Shown: positions 40,402-49,457, numbered from the stretch's first letter. The stretch: 57,214 nt of DNA from Streptomyces hilarionis (GCF_024539675.1 NZ_JAHHIT010000064.1:1-57214); one strand, 5' to 3'. A program made the numbers and translations. The notes: generated from the sequence alone by a model not told the origin.

Positions 40402-42219
40402 TCAGGACGGGAGGTGGCGTTGGGCGAACTCCAGTTCCAGGCGGACCTGTTTGATGCGTTCGTCCACCACCAGGGAGCCGTGGCCCGCGTCGTAGCGGTA
40501 CACCTCGTGGACCGCTCCTCGCGCCTCCAGGCGCTTGACGTAGTTGTCGATCTGGCGGATCGGGCAGCGGGGGTCGTTCACGCCGGCCGAGATGTGGACG
40601 GGGGCCCGCACCTTGTCGACGTACGTCAGCGGGGACGAGGCCTCGAAGCGCTCGGGGACCTCTTCCGGGGTGCCGCCGAGCAGCGTGCGGTCCATCGCCT
40701 TCAGGGCCTCCATCTCGTCGTGGTAGGCCGTGACGTAGTCGGCGACGGGCACGGCGGCGATGCCCACGGCCCAGGCGTCGGGCTGGACGCCGAGGCCGAG
40801 GAGCGTGAGGTAGCCGCCCCAGGAGCCGCCGGTGAGGATCAGCCGGGCGGGGTCGGCGAGACCGGAGCTCACCGCCCACTCCCGTACGGCCTCGATGTCC
40901 TCCAGCTCGATCAGGCCGACCCGGTGCTTCAGCGCGTCCGTCCAGGCGCGGCCGTAGCCCGTGGAGCCGCGGTAGTTGACGCGGACCACCGCGTAGCCGT
41001 GGTCCACCCAGGCCGCCGGGGCGGCCGCGAAGGCGTCGCTGTCGTGCCAGGTGGGGCCGCCGTGGATGTCGAAGACCGTGGGCAGCGGGCCGGTGGCGTC
41101 CGCGGGCTTCTGGACGAGGGCGTGGATGCGGCCGCCGGGGCCCTGCACCCAGACGTCCTGCACCGGGACCGAGCCGGGGGACTTCGGGCCGGGGGGATCG
41201 AGGACCACCTCGCCGGTGGTCGAGCGGACCGCGGGCGGCAGGGCCGCGGAGGACCACAGGTACTCCACGCTGCCGTCGGGGCGGGCCGTCGCGCCGGAGA
41301 CGGTGCCCGGCGGGGTGGGGATCCGTTCCAGTCGGGCGCCGGCCAGGTCGTAGCGGAACATCTCGCTGCGGGCCTCGAAGCTGTGCACGATGAGCAGGCC
41401 GGAGCCGTCCGGGTACCACTCGGCGCTGACGTCGCCGGGCAGGCCCAGGTCCAGGTCCGTCTCGGAGCCCGTCGTCACGTCCCAGACCAGGGGCTCCCAG
41501 CGGCCGCGGCGCTGGTGGCCGATGAGCAGGCGGGGGTCGCCGTCGACCGGGGCGAAGCCCAGGACCTCCAGGCCGAGCTCCACGGTGCCGCCGCGGGTGT
41601 CGTCGAGCTCGGCGACCTTGGTGCCGTCCGGGCGCAGGACGCGCAGCGCGGAGTGCATGGCGTCGCCGTGCTCGGTGTGCTCGACGGCGATGAGGCCGCC
41701 GTCGTGGGAGAGGTCGCCGACGCCCGCGGACTCCCGGTGGCGGTAGAGCTCGAAGGGGGGCTCGCCGGTGCGGGCGACGTGGATGGTGGTGCCCTCCTCG
41801 TCGGTGGAGCGGCCGACGACCGCCGTGCGGCCGTCACGGCCGAGGGCGAGGCCCGCCGGGTAGGAGGCGTCCAGGCCGGGTGTGGCCAGTTCGTCCTCGC
41901 CGCCGGCGAAGGACTGGCGGCGCCAGACGCCGAACTCGTCGCCGTCCTTGTCGTCGAACCACCAGATCCAGGCGCCGTCCGGGGAGAGCACGCCGTCCGT
42001 CGTGCCGTTGGCCCGGTTGGTGACCTGTCGTCGGTCTCCGGTGGCACGGTCCCAGGCGTACAGCTCGTACGTCCCGGTGGCGTTCGACACGAAGAGGGAG
42101 TGGTCGGGGGCGTCCTGCGCCCAGTCGGGCAGCGACACCCGGGGCGCGCGGAAGCGCTTCTCCCAGTCAGGCATGTCCTCGTACCGTTCGGGTGCGGCGG
42201 ACCCGTTGCTCTCAGTCAT
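40402..42219 (-). CDS. S9-family serine peptidase (prolyl oligopeptidase/acylaminoacyl-peptidase type)
   Basis: 605-aa cytoplasmic peptidase. The N-terminal ~340 residues form a beta-propeller (TNRANGTTDGVLSPDGAW, GGLIAVEHTEHGD). The C-terminal alpha/beta-hydrolase has FDIHGGPTWH, NYRGSTGYGRAW, nucleophile elbow GGSWGGYLT, the Asp near VNDPRCPI and His in YDAGHGS, so the triad looks intact. No signal peptide. ATG 42219. Confidence 0.92.
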   Translation of the reverse strand: MTESNGSAAPERYEDMPDWEKRFRAPRVSLPDWAQDAPDHSLFVSNATGTYELYAWDRATGDRRQVTNRANGTTDGVLSPDGAWIWWFDDKDGDEFGVWRRQSFAGGEDELATPGLDASYPAGLALGRDGRTAVVGRSTDEEGTTIHVARTGEPPFELYRHRESAGVGDLSHDGGLIAVEHTEHGDAMHSALRVLRPDGTKVAELDDTRGGTVELGLEVLGFAPVDGDPRLLIGHQRRGRWEPLVWDVTTGSETDLDLGLPGDVSAEWYPDGSGLLIVHSFEARSEMFRYDLAGARLERIPTPPGTVSGATARPDGSVEYLWSSAALPPAVRSTTGEVVLDPPGPKSPGSVPVQDVWVQGPGGRIHALVQKPADATGPLPTVFDIHGGPTWHDSDAFAAAPAAWVDHGYAVVRVNYRGSTGYGRAWTDALKHRVGLIELEDIEAVREWAVSSGLADPARLILTGGSWGGYLTLLGLGVQPDAWAVGIAAVPVADYVTAYHDEMEALKAMDRTLLGGTPEEVPERFEASSPLTYVDKVRAPVHISAGVNDPRCPIRQIDNYVKRLEARGAVHEVYRYDAGHGSLVVDERIKQVRLELEFAQRHLPS

Positions 42220-42366
42220 GGCCCCATACTGCCCGCCCGCGCCCACAAAGAGACGCCAAGGTCCCCAGCCTGTGGACGACTTCCCACCGTCTTCGCACCC
42301 GCTTCCCACCGAAGAGGCTCACCCCCGCGGCGCGCGGGCCCTTCCGGGCCCCGTACCGTGGGGGGC

Positions 42367-43206
42367 GTGTACCGGTTTCTGCTGACGCCCCGATGGTGGG
42401 GGATCAACGTCTTCGTGCTGCTGGCCATCCCCTTCTGCCTGTTCATGGGGTCCTGGCAGCTGAGCCGGTTCGAGGCGCGGGTGGACGACCACCGTGACGC
42501 GAAGGCGCAGGCCCAGTCCGCCCGCACGGACGCCGCCCGCCCGCTGGCCGAACTGCTGCCCGTGGACAAGGCGACCTCCGGCAAGCAGGCCACCGCCACC
42601 GGCCGCTACGGCAGGCAGCTGCTGGTGCCCGACCGGGAGCTGGACGGGAAGAGCGGCTTCTACGTGCTGACCCTGCTGCGCGTCGACGGCGGCCGGGCGC
42701 TGCCGGTCGTGCGCGGCTGGCTGCCGGGCCGGGCCGACGCGGCGAAGGCCCCGGCCGCGCCCGCCGGCGAGGTGACCGTCACCGGGGCGCTCCAGGCCTC
42801 CGAGCAGCCCGGCGACGACGGGGTGAGCGCCCGGGGCGGTCTGCCGGCCGGACAGACGGCGGCGATCAGTGCCGCGTCACTGGTCAACCTGGTGCCCTAC
42901 GACCTGTACGACGCGTGGATCACCCTGGACACCGCCGCTTCGGGGATGACGGCGGTGCCCGCGAAGGCGGCGTCCGACACGGGCCTCGACCTGAAGGCGT
43001 TCCAGAACCTCGGCTACACCGGCGAGTGGTTCGTCTTCGCCGGGTTCGTGGTGTTCATGTGGTTCCGGCTGCTGCGCCGTGAGGTGGAGTTCGTCCGGGA
43101 CGCCCGGCTCGGGATCGTCCCGCAGGAAGCGGCGGTCGCCGGTTCGCCCGTGGTCGCCGGGTCGTCGGGGCGTGCTCAGGACGACGCCAGCACGCCCGTC
43201 CGGTAG
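42367..43206 (+). CDS. SURF1 family protein
   Basis: 279-aa membrane protein of the SURF1/Shy1 family, which aids cytochrome c oxidase (heme aa3) assembly. TM1 at ~10-32 with the family motif LFMGSWQLSRFEAR; a periplasmic domain with GRYGRQLLVPDRELDGKSGF, PVVRGWLPG, NLVPYDLYDAW; TM2 at ~225-245 (EWFVFAGFVVFMWFRLLRR). The C-terminal tail is low complexity. GTG 42367 follows a G-rich site. Its last 31 bases overlap the 3' end of the convergent gene. Confidence 0.9.
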   Translation: MYRFLLTPRWWGINVFVLLAIPFCLFMGSWQLSRFEARVDDHRDAKAQAQSARTDAARPLAELLPVDKATSGKQATATGRYGRQLLVPDRELDGKSGFYVLTLLRVDGGRALPVVRGWLPGRADAAKAPAAPAGEVTVTGALQASEQPGDDGVSARGGLPAGQTAAISAASLVNLVPYDLYDAWITLDTAASGMTAVPAKAASDTGLDLKAFQNLGYTGEWFVFAGFVVFMWFRLLRREVEFVRDARLGIVPQEAAVAGSPVVAGSSGRAQDDASTPVR

Positions 43207-44336
43207 ATCGTCCCGGCGCACGCGTCCGGCACGGTCGCCTTGGCGGGCGCCGCGCCCTCCACGCTCTTGTACGACACCACGACGCTTCCGTCGGCCGTGC
43301 CGTCCTCGGTGTACAGCTGGGTCGTCGCGCCCGAGGCCGTCTCGCCGCCGGTCGTGCCGACGGGGGCGCTCGGCGAGGGGGACGGGGAGGCCGTGGCGCC
43401 GCCGTCGCCGCCGCCGGTCCCGCCGGGGGTGGGGCAGGTCTCGGCGGGGGCCCAGGCGAACTTGACCTCGTAGGCGGAGCCGGGCGCGAGGGTGAGCCGG
43501 GCGACGTCGAGGGAGGGGTCGGGCAGGCCGGCCGCCACGTCCCCGGAGGCGTGCGCCGCGACGGTGATCTTCGCCGCGTCGGCGGCGCCCTGGGCCTCGT
43601 ACGTCAGGGAGACGGCGCCGCCGACGGTGCAGGCGGCGGCCGAGGAGTTCTGCACCCGGAAGGCGCCGTAGACGATGCCGGCCGCGTCGGGGACGGCGAC
43701 GGTGGGTTCGGCGGCCGTCAGCTGGGCGGGCAGACAGGCGGGGGCGTCCGCCGCGGAGGAGGCGCTGGGGCCGGTGGAGGCGGCGCCGCCCGTGGACTCC
43801 TTGCCCTGACCGGAGTCGGTGGCGCCGCTCCTCCCCGGTTCACCGGTCTTGCCGGAGGAGTCGCCGACCTTGCCCGAGGAGCCGCCGTCAGGGTTCTTGC
43901 CCTGGTCGACGCCCCCTTGCGCCTGGGAGGCCTGGCCGGCGATGGAAGGGTTCGCGTCGGAGCCGCCCGCGTTCGACACGTGCAGGACGGCGGGGACGGC
44001 GGTGCCGAGGAAGAGGGCCGCGGCCGCCATGCCGACGGCGGCCTGCCGCTTGCGGGCCCGGCGGACGGGGACGGCCCGCCGCAGGTGGTCCAGGGCGCCG
44101 TCCCGGGGCTCCATCTCCTGGACGACGTCGTGCAGCATCCGGCGCAGTGCGAGCTCGTCCGAGTCGAGCCCGTCGGGGCCCTGGTCGTCGAGGCGGTGGT
44201 TCACGGTTGAGTTCCCAGCGTGCGATGGCTTCGGCTCTTGGGTGGGCGACGGCGGCTCGTGCCGCGCGAGGGGCTCGTCGCGCTCGGGACCGTCGGGGCC
44301 GTCGCGCGGGTCCCGCTCTCCGGCTGCTCCGCTCAC
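43176..44336 (-). CDS. Membrane-anchored protein encoded with an ECF sigma factor
   Basis: 386 aa. Cytoplasmic N-terminus (~90 residues: SDELALRRMLHDVVQEMEP...), one TM (~98-118 QAAVGMAAAALFLGTAVPAV), a Gly/Ser-rich linker, and an extracellular beta domain with Cys (CLPAQL, AACTVGG, ETCPTPG, DACAG) resembling DUF4232-like folds. The GTG overlaps the sigma gene's TGA (GTGA), so it is translationally coupled to it. It may act as an anti-sigma or sensor, but it lacks a zinc HxxxCxxC motif. Its 3' end overlaps SURF1. Confidence 0.8.
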   Translation of the reverse strand: MSGAAGERDPRDGPDGPERDEPLARHEPPSPTQEPKPSHAGNSTVNHRLDDQGPDGLDSDELALRRMLHDVVQEMEPRDGALDHLRRAVPVRRARKRQAAVGMAAAALFLGTAVPAVLHVSNAGGSDANPSIAGQASQAQGGVDQGKNPDGGSSGKVGDSSGKTGEPGRSGATDSGQGKESTGGAASTGPSASSAADAPACLPAQLTAAEPTVAVPDAAGIVYGAFRVQNSSAAACTVGGAVSLTYEAQGAADAAKITVAAHASGDVAAGLPDPSLDVARLTLAPGSAYEVKFAWAPAETCPTPGGTGGGDGGATASPSPSPSAPVGTTGGETASGATTQLYTEDGTADGSVVVSYKSVEGAAPAKATVPDACAGTIYRTGVLASS

Positions 44337-45025
44337 GCCGGCTCCTCCATGGCGATGCGCAGGGCCGCGATCCCGCGCGAGCCGTAGGCCTTGACCGAGC
44401 CGAGGGAGACGCCGAGGGTCTCGGCGACCTGGGCCTCGGTCATGTCGGCGAAGTAGCGCAGCACGAGGACCTCGCGCTGGCGGCGTTGGAGGCCCTTCAT
44501 CGCCTTGATGAGGGAGTCGCGCTCCAGCTGGTCGTAGGCGCCCTCCTCCGCGCTGGCCATGTCCGGCATCGGCTTGGAGAGCAGCTTCAGGCCGAGGATG
44601 CGCCGGCGCAGGGCGGAGCGGGAGAGGTTGACGACCGTCTGGCGCAGGTAGGCGAGGGTCTTCTCCGGGTCGCGGACGCGCTTGCGCGCGGAGTGGACGC
44701 GGATGAAGGCCTCCTGGACGACGTCCTCGCAGGAGGCGGTGTCGTCGAGGAGGAGGGCGGCGAGGCCCAGCAGGGAGCGGTAGTGGGCCCGGTAGGTCTC
44801 GGTGAGGTGGTCGACCGTGGTGCCGGCCGCCACGGGGGTGTCCGCGGTGTCGGCGGTGGTGGCGCCGTCACGCTGACCGGGGACGCGGGTGGGCCGCGCT
44901 GCGGGCATGGGCGCGATCACCGGCATGCCGCCGGGCGCGCCGGCGGTGCGGGGTCGTACGGCGCCACGGAGGGGCCGCAGGGCCGCGCTGCGGGGCGCGA
45001 CCGGGAGTTCGAGTACCTCTGCCAC
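44333..45025 (-). CDS. SigE-family ECF sigma factor
   Basis: 230-aa sigma factor in the SCO3613 position. An unusually long Ala/Pro/Arg-rich N-terminal stretch (~75 residues) precedes region 2 (YRAHYRSLLGLAALLLDD, CEDVVQEAFIRVHSARKR) and region 4 (GLQRRQREVLVLRYFADMT, AQVAETLGVSLGSVKAY). GTG 45025 is preferred (VAEVLELPVAPR), but ATG 44926 or later starts would drop the tail. A TGTGA-N4-TCACA palindrome lies 158 bp upstream. Confidence 0.88.
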   Translation of the reverse strand: MAEVLELPVAPRSAALRPLRGAVRPRTAGAPGGMPVIAPMPAARPTRVPGQRDGATTADTADTPVAAGTTVDHLTETYRAHYRSLLGLAALLLDDTASCEDVVQEAFIRVHSARKRVRDPEKTLAYLRQTVVNLSRSALRRRILGLKLLSKPMPDMASAEEGAYDQLERDSLIKAMKGLQRRQREVLVLRYFADMTEAQVAETLGVSLGSVKAYGSRGIAALRIAMEEPA

Positions 45026-45379
45026 GCCAGTTGGACACACTTCCCCCCGTGGGGGTTGTACGCGTCCGGCGTCTCATTCGCGTCGGCCAAGGCCCCGCGC
45101 ACCCGTCTCATGTGCCCCGCTCTTCCCCTGTAACCCCAGGAACGGGCGTCCCCACGCCCGGACCACGGCCGTCCCCATACGCTGTGATCGTTCACACGTC
45201 CGCGCACACCGAAGGGTGACCGCAAAGACGCTCCCCGCCCTGCGCACGGTTGCGGGGACGGGGAGGGAAATCTTCGGATGCCAAAGGTGTCCGATACAAG
45301 TGGTTCGGACCGTCGACCGGCTCACATTGCTTGAACGATCTTACAATCCGACACAACGCCGGTCAGCGTCGTCGTTCCG
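45026..45379. other. Intergenic region upstream of sigma gene
   Basis: 354 bp between the 3' end of asd and the sigma gene. No gene; AT-richer toward 45290-45360. It contains the palindrome at 45183-45196. Confidence 0.5.
45183..45196. promoter_or_regulatory. TGTGA-N4-TCACA palindrome
   Basis: Perfect inverted repeat TGTGATCGTTCACA with the same geometry as the site upstream of crp. Probably recognised by a Crp- or Rex-like protein, although both of those normally use a 6-bp spacer. Confidence 0.5.
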
Positions 45380-46441
45380 TCAGGACAGCTCGGCCGCCAG
45401 CAGCTCGGCGATCTGGGCCGTGTTCAGCGCGGCTCCCTTGCGCAGGTTGTCCCCGCACACGAACAGCTCCAGCGCCGTCGGGTCGTCCAGGGCCCGCCGC
45501 ACCCGGCCCACCCAGGTCGGGTCGGTGCCGACCACGTCGGCGGGCGTGGGGAACTCCCCCGCCGCCGGGTTGTCGAAGAGGACCACGCCCGGAGCCGTCG
45601 CGATGATCTCGCGGGCCCCGTCGACGGTCACCTCGTCCTGGAAACGGGCGTGCACGGTCAGCGAGTGCGTGGTGACGACGGGGACGCGCACGCAGGTCAC
45701 GGCCACCGGCAGCTTGGGCAGCCCGAGGATCTTGCGGGACTCGTCCCGCACCTTCATCTCCTCCGACGACCAGCCGTCCTCGCGCAGCGACCCCGCCCAC
45801 GGGACGACGTTGAGCGCGACCGGCTCCGGGAAGGGGCCGGTGTTGTCGCCGACGGCCCGGCGCACGTCGCCCGGGTGCGTGCCCAGCTCGGTGCCGGCGA
45901 CCAGCGCGATCTGCTGCCGCAGCGTCTCCACCCCGGCCCGTCCGGCCCCGCTCACCGCCTGGTACGAGGACACCACCAGCTCGCGCAGCCCGTACTCGGC
46001 GTGCAGCGCGCCCAGGGCGACGATCATCGACAGGGTCGTGCAGTTGGGGTTGGCGACGATCCCCCGCGGCCGGTTGCGCACGGTGTGCCCGTTGACCTCC
46101 GGGACCACCAGCGGCACGTCCGGGTCCATCCGGAAGGCGCCCGAGTTGTCCACCACGACCACGCCCCGGGCGGCGGCGACCGGCGCCCAGTGCGCGGCGA
46201 CCTCGTCGGGCACGTCGAACATCGCGACGTCGACCCCGTCGAAGACCTCCTCCGACAGGGCCAGCACCTCGACCTCCGCACCGCGCACGGCCAGCTTGCG
46301 GCCGGCCGAGCGCGGCGAGGCGACGAGTCTGATCTCACCCCAGACGTCGGCCCGCTGGGACAGGATCCGCAGCATGACCGTGCCGACCGCCCCGGTCGCC
46401 CCCACGACCGCGAGCGTCGGCCGGCGCGTTGCCGAGATCAA
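45380..46441 (-). CDS. asd: Aspartate-semialdehyde dehydrogenase
   Basis: 353-aa enzyme reducing aspartyl phosphate to the semialdehyde for Lys/DAP, Thr and Met. NADP motif VVGATGAVGTVML at ~11-23; active-site Cys in VANPNCTT (~133) and the His/Gln/Arg segments SSYQAVSGAG and VRVPVVTTHS. The TTG start at 46441 overlaps the aspartokinase TGA (TTGA), giving a coupled ask-asd operon as in other actinobacteria. Alternative later starts would cut the Rossmann strand. Confidence 0.93.
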   Translation of the reverse strand: MISATRRPTLAVVGATGAVGTVMLRILSQRADVWGEIRLVASPRSAGRKLAVRGAEVEVLALSEEVFDGVDVAMFDVPDEVAAHWAPVAAARGVVVVDNSGAFRMDPDVPLVVPEVNGHTVRNRPRGIVANPNCTTLSMIVALGALHAEYGLRELVVSSYQAVSGAGRAGVETLRQQIALVAGTELGTHPGDVRRAVGDNTGPFPEPVALNVVPWAGSLREDGWSSEEMKVRDESRKILGLPKLPVAVTCVRVPVVTTHSLTVHARFQDEVTVDGAREIIATAPGVVLFDNPAAGEFPTPADVVGTDPTWVGRVRRALDDPTALELFVCGDNLRKGAALNTAQIAELLAAELS

Positions 46442-46959
46442 CGCCCGGTGCCCCCGTAGACGACGGCCTCGTCGCTGTCGGAGTCGAGCCCGAAGGCGGT
46501 GTGCACGGCGCGCACGGCCTCGTTGACGTCGTCGGCGCGGGTCACGACCGAGATGCGGATCTCGGAGGTCGAGATGAGCTCGATGTTGACGCCCGCGTCG
46601 GCCAGGGCCTTGAAGAAGTCGGCCGTGACGCCCGGGTTGGTCTTCATCCCGGCGCCGACCAGGGAGATCTTGCCGATCTGGTCGTCGTAGCGCAGCGAGT
46701 CGAAGCCGATGCCGGAGCGGTTCTTCTCCAGGGCGTCGATGGCCTTGCGGCCCTCGGCCTTGGGGAGGGTGAAGGAGATGTCCGTCAGGCCGGTGGCGGC
46801 CGCGGACACGTTCTGCACGATCATGTCGATGTTGATCTCGGCGTCGGAGATCGTGCGGAAGATCGCGGCGGCCTCGCCCGGCTTGTCCGGCACGCCGACG
46901 ACCGTGACCTTGGCCTCGGAGGTGTCGTGCGCGACACCGGAGATGATGGCCTGCTCCAC
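46438..46959 (-). CDS. Aspartokinase beta subunit from internal start
   Basis: In-frame GTG at 46959 (VEQAIISGVAHDTSEAKV) preceded by AAGGGG with an 8-nt spacer (46968-46973). It would give a 173-residue protein holding both ACT domains, close to the 172 residues I recall for the C. glutamicum beta subunit. The alpha2beta2 enzyme binds Lys/Thr at alpha-beta interfaces. Confidence 0.7.
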   Translation of the reverse strand: MEQAIISGVAHDTSEAKVTVVGVPDKPGEAAAIFRTISDAEINIDMIVQNVSAAATGLTDISFTLPKAEGRKAIDALEKNRSGIGFDSLRYDDQIGKISLVGAGMKTNPGVTADFFKALADAGVNIELISTSEIRISVVTRADDVNEAVRAVHTAFGLDSDSDEAVVYGGTGR

Positions 46960-47715
46960 CGGCTTGTCCCCTTGCTCGATCGGTGCACTGCTGACCCACG
47001 TGCCCTGGAGTCCGCTGAAGGACGAGCGGACGTGGATCGGGATGTTGTAGCGGCGGGCGTACTCCACACAGCGGTGGAGCAGCACCTTGGAGCCGGAGGC
47101 CGCGAGCTCCAGCATGTCCTCGAAGGCGATCCAGTCGATCTTCTTCGCCTTCTTCACCACGCGCGGGTCGGCGGTGAACACGCCGTCCACGTCGGTGTAG
47201 ATCTCGCAGACCTCGGCGTCCAGCGCGGCGGCCAGGGCGACGGCCGTGGTGTCGGACCCGCCGCGCCCCAGCGTGGTGATGTCCTTCTTGTCCTGGCTGA
47301 CGCCCTGGAACCCGGCGACGATGGCGATGTTGCCCTCGTCCAGCGCGGTCCGGATGCGGCCCGGCGTGACGTCGATGATCCGGGCTTTGTTGTGGACCGA
47401 GTCGGTGATGACGCCTGCCTGGCTGCCGGTGAACGACTGGGCGCTGTGGCCCAGGTTCTTGATCGCCATGGCCAGCAGGGCCATGGAGATCCGCTCTCCG
47501 GCGGTCAGCAGCATGTCGAATTCCCGGCCGCTGGGCATCGGTGACACCTGCTCGGCGAGATCGATCAGCTCGTCCGTCGTGTCGCCCATCGCGGAAACGA
47601 CGACGACCACCTGGTGGCCGTTCTTCTTCGCTTCCACGATCCGCTTGGCGACGCGCTTGATGCCCTCGGCATCGGCTACGGAGGAGCCTCCGTACTTCTG
47701 CACGACAAGGCCCAC
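46438..47715 (-). CDS. ask: Aspartokinase (alpha subunit)
   Basis: 425-aa enzyme phosphorylating Asp, the first committed step of Asp-family amino acids. The kinase domain has VVQKYGGSSVAD, SAMGDTTDELI, GRGGSDTTAVALA and YTDVDGVFTADPRVV; ACT domains from ~265 (VTVVGVPDKPGEAA, NIDMIVQNVS, ISLVGAGMKTNPGVTA). GTG 47715. The C-terminal part probably also gives a separate beta subunit from an internal start (46959), as in Corynebacterium LysC. Confidence 0.95.
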   Translation of the reverse strand: MGLVVQKYGGSSVADAEGIKRVAKRIVEAKKNGHQVVVVVSAMGDTTDELIDLAEQVSPMPSGREFDMLLTAGERISMALLAMAIKNLGHSAQSFTGSQAGVITDSVHNKARIIDVTPGRIRTALDEGNIAIVAGFQGVSQDKKDITTLGRGGSDTTAVALAAALDAEVCEIYTDVDGVFTADPRVVKKAKKIDWIAFEDMLELAASGSKVLLHRCVEYARRYNIPIHVRSSFSGLQGTWVSSAPIEQGDKPVEQAIISGVAHDTSEAKVTVVGVPDKPGEAAAIFRTISDAEINIDMIVQNVSAAATGLTDISFTLPKAEGRKAIDALEKNRSGIGFDSLRYDDQIGKISLVGAGMKTNPGVTADFFKALADAGVNIELISTSEIRISVVTRADDVNEAVRAVHTAFGLDSDSDEAVVYGGTGR

Positions 47716-48040
47716 GTGCGCTCCTCGCTCAGTTTGTCTCTTTTCCGCACATACGCCCTTGTACTGCGGTCGGCTCAGTCTAACGAGCGCCCGACATCCG
47801 CCTCCGGGGTGCCGCATGGTGAGACTCGCGGGCCCGCGGAGGACGTGCGGACGCCCGTCGTCGGGACTTCCCTGCCCACTGGCGGCGAACTGATAGCTGT
47901 GACTTAAGTTTCAAGCACTGTCGTGCGGCTGCGCACGCACTCCTGGGGGACCTCACCGGCCCGGGCCCGTGCGGCCCGCGCACCGGGGACGTCCGGCGCC
48001 CGGCCGGTTCTCACGGGGCGGCCGCCGCCGTCGTGTAGGC
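47716..48040. other. Divergent intergenic region, ask promoter
   Basis: 325 bp without a gene. The AT-rich stretch around 47890-47920 (TTGAAACTTAAG on the - strand) is the likeliest ask promoter. Confidence 0.45.
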
Positions 48041-48778
48041 ATGTACACCATGACGAGCGGGACGAGTGAGGCGCTGCTGGCGGGGATCGTGCTGCTGGGT
48101 TCCTGCGTGCAGTGGCTGACCGGTATGGGCTTCGCCCTGGTGGCCGTGCCCGCGCTGGTGCTGCTGCTCGGCCCGGCCCAGGGGGTCGTCCTGGCGAACT
48201 GCGCGGCGGGCGCGATCAGCGTGGTGGGACTGGCCGGCGGCTGGCGCCGGGTGCGCCCGGCCGCGATGGTCCCGCTGTGCGCGGCGGCCGCCTGCACGGT
48301 CCCGGCGGGCGCCTGGCTGACCCGCCGGCTCCCGCCGTCCGTCACCCTGTCGGTGATGGGCGCCCTGGTGACGGTGGCGGTGCTGCTGGTCATGCGCGGC
48401 GCCCGCGTCCCGGCCCTGCGCGGCGGCCGGGGCGCGGTCGTCGCCGGAGCGGCCGGCGGCTTCATGAACTCGGCCGCGGGGGTCGGCGGCCCCCCGATCT
48501 CGCTGTACGCCGTCAACGCGGGCTGGACGGTACGGGAGTTCGTCCCGAACGCGCAGTTCTACAGCGTCGTCGTGAACGCCTTCTCGGTCGCGGCGAACGG
48601 CGTGCCGGAGCTGAGCGGGACGCGGTGGGCGTGGGTGGGCGGCGCGATGGCGGTGGGCGCGCTCGCCGGCCGGGCCCTGGCGGGCCGCATACCCGAAGCG
48701 CCGGCACGGCGGCTCGTCCTCACCCTGGCGCTCACGGGCGGGGTCACGGCGATGGGAAAGGGACTGTGGGGACTGTGA
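48041..48778 (+). CDS. TSUP (TauE/SafE) family permease
   Basis: 245-aa permease with 7-8 TM helices. QWLTGMGFALVAVPALVLLLG near the N-terminus and a repeat-like second half with GGFMNSAAGVGGPPISLYAV, the signature of TauE/SafE sulfite/sulfonate exporters. Substrate not determined. ATG 48041 or 48050 may be the start (MYTMTSGT). It converges with the DUF5063 gene 13 nt away. Confidence 0.88.
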   Translation: MYTMTSGTSEALLAGIVLLGSCVQWLTGMGFALVAVPALVLLLGPAQGVVLANCAAGAISVVGLAGGWRRVRPAAMVPLCAAAACTVPAGAWLTRRLPPSVTLSVMGALVTVAVLLVMRGARVPALRGGRGAVVAGAAGGFMNSAAGVGGPPISLYAVNAGWTVREFVPNAQFYSVVVNAFSVAANGVPELSGTRWAWVGGAMAVGALAGRALAGRIPEAPARRLVLTLALTGGVTAMGKGLWGL

Positions 48779-48791
48779 TCGGCGGGGACGG

Positions 48792-49457
48792 TCACCGCTG
48801 GGTCTGGCCCAGGCGCAGCGGGGCCCCGATCTCCTCCGCCATCACCCGGCCCGCCTCGAACTCCAGCGTCTCGTCGCCCAGGGGCGACTGGTCGGTGTCG
48901 AGACCGTCCAGCTCCTCCAGGGGCTGGTCCAGCCGGATGTGGGCGAGCACCGAGTGCAGGGCGCGCAGGGTCGCCGAGGCCGTGGAGCCCCAGTTGGAGA
49001 AGTAGGAGAACTGCCACCACCACAGGGCCTCGGTGGTGCGGCCGGCCCGGTAGTGGACCATGCCGTGGCGCAGGTCGGCGATGACGTCCGCGAGGTCGTC
49101 GGAGATCCGGGCCGGCACGGGCGCCTTGCGGGGCTCGTAGGGGTCGAAGACCTCGGAGTAGACGTCGACCGGCTCCAGGAGGCGGGCGAGGTTCTCGCGC
49201 AGTTCGTCCGCGTCCGGCTCGAAACCGGGATCGGGCTCGTAGCGCTCGTCGGGGACGATGTCCTCGTGGGCGCCGAGCCGGCCGCCGGCCAGCAGCAGCT
49301 GGGAGACCTCCAGCAGCAGGAAGGGGACCGCCGAGCCCGGCTCGTCGCCCTTCGCCACCTCGGTGACGGCCACCAGGAAGCTCTCGATCTGGTCCGCGAT
49401 CTGGACCGCGAAATCGTCCGGGTTCTGCTCGGTCGCGTGCAGCGTGGCGTCAGACAT
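48792..49457 (-). CDS. DUF5063 domain-containing protein
   Basis: 221-aa soluble acidic protein (FAVQIADQIESFLVAVTEVA, GAHEDIVPDERYEPDPGFEP, HYRAGRTTEALWWWQFSYFS), the DUF5063 family that follows recR in actinobacteria. Function unknown. Its ATG overlaps the recR end by 8 nt, so it is co-translated with recR. Confidence 0.87.
   Translation of the reverse strand: MSDATLHATEQNPDDFAVQIADQIESFLVAVTEVAKGDEPGSAVPFLLLEVSQLLLAGGRLGAHEDIVPDERYEPDPGFEPDADELRENLARLLEPVDVYSEVFDPYEPRKAPVPARISDDLADVIADLRHGMVHYRAGRTTEALWWWQFSYFSNWGSTASATLRALHSVLAHIRLDQPLEELDGLDTDQSPLGDETLEFEAGRVMAEEIGAPLRLGQTQR

Noticed and set aside
40120..43206. 1028-codon frame spanning the S9 peptidase antisense strand into SURF1
   Set aside because: Only the last 279 codons (SURF1 from GTG 42367) are real; the rest is antisense to the peptidase.
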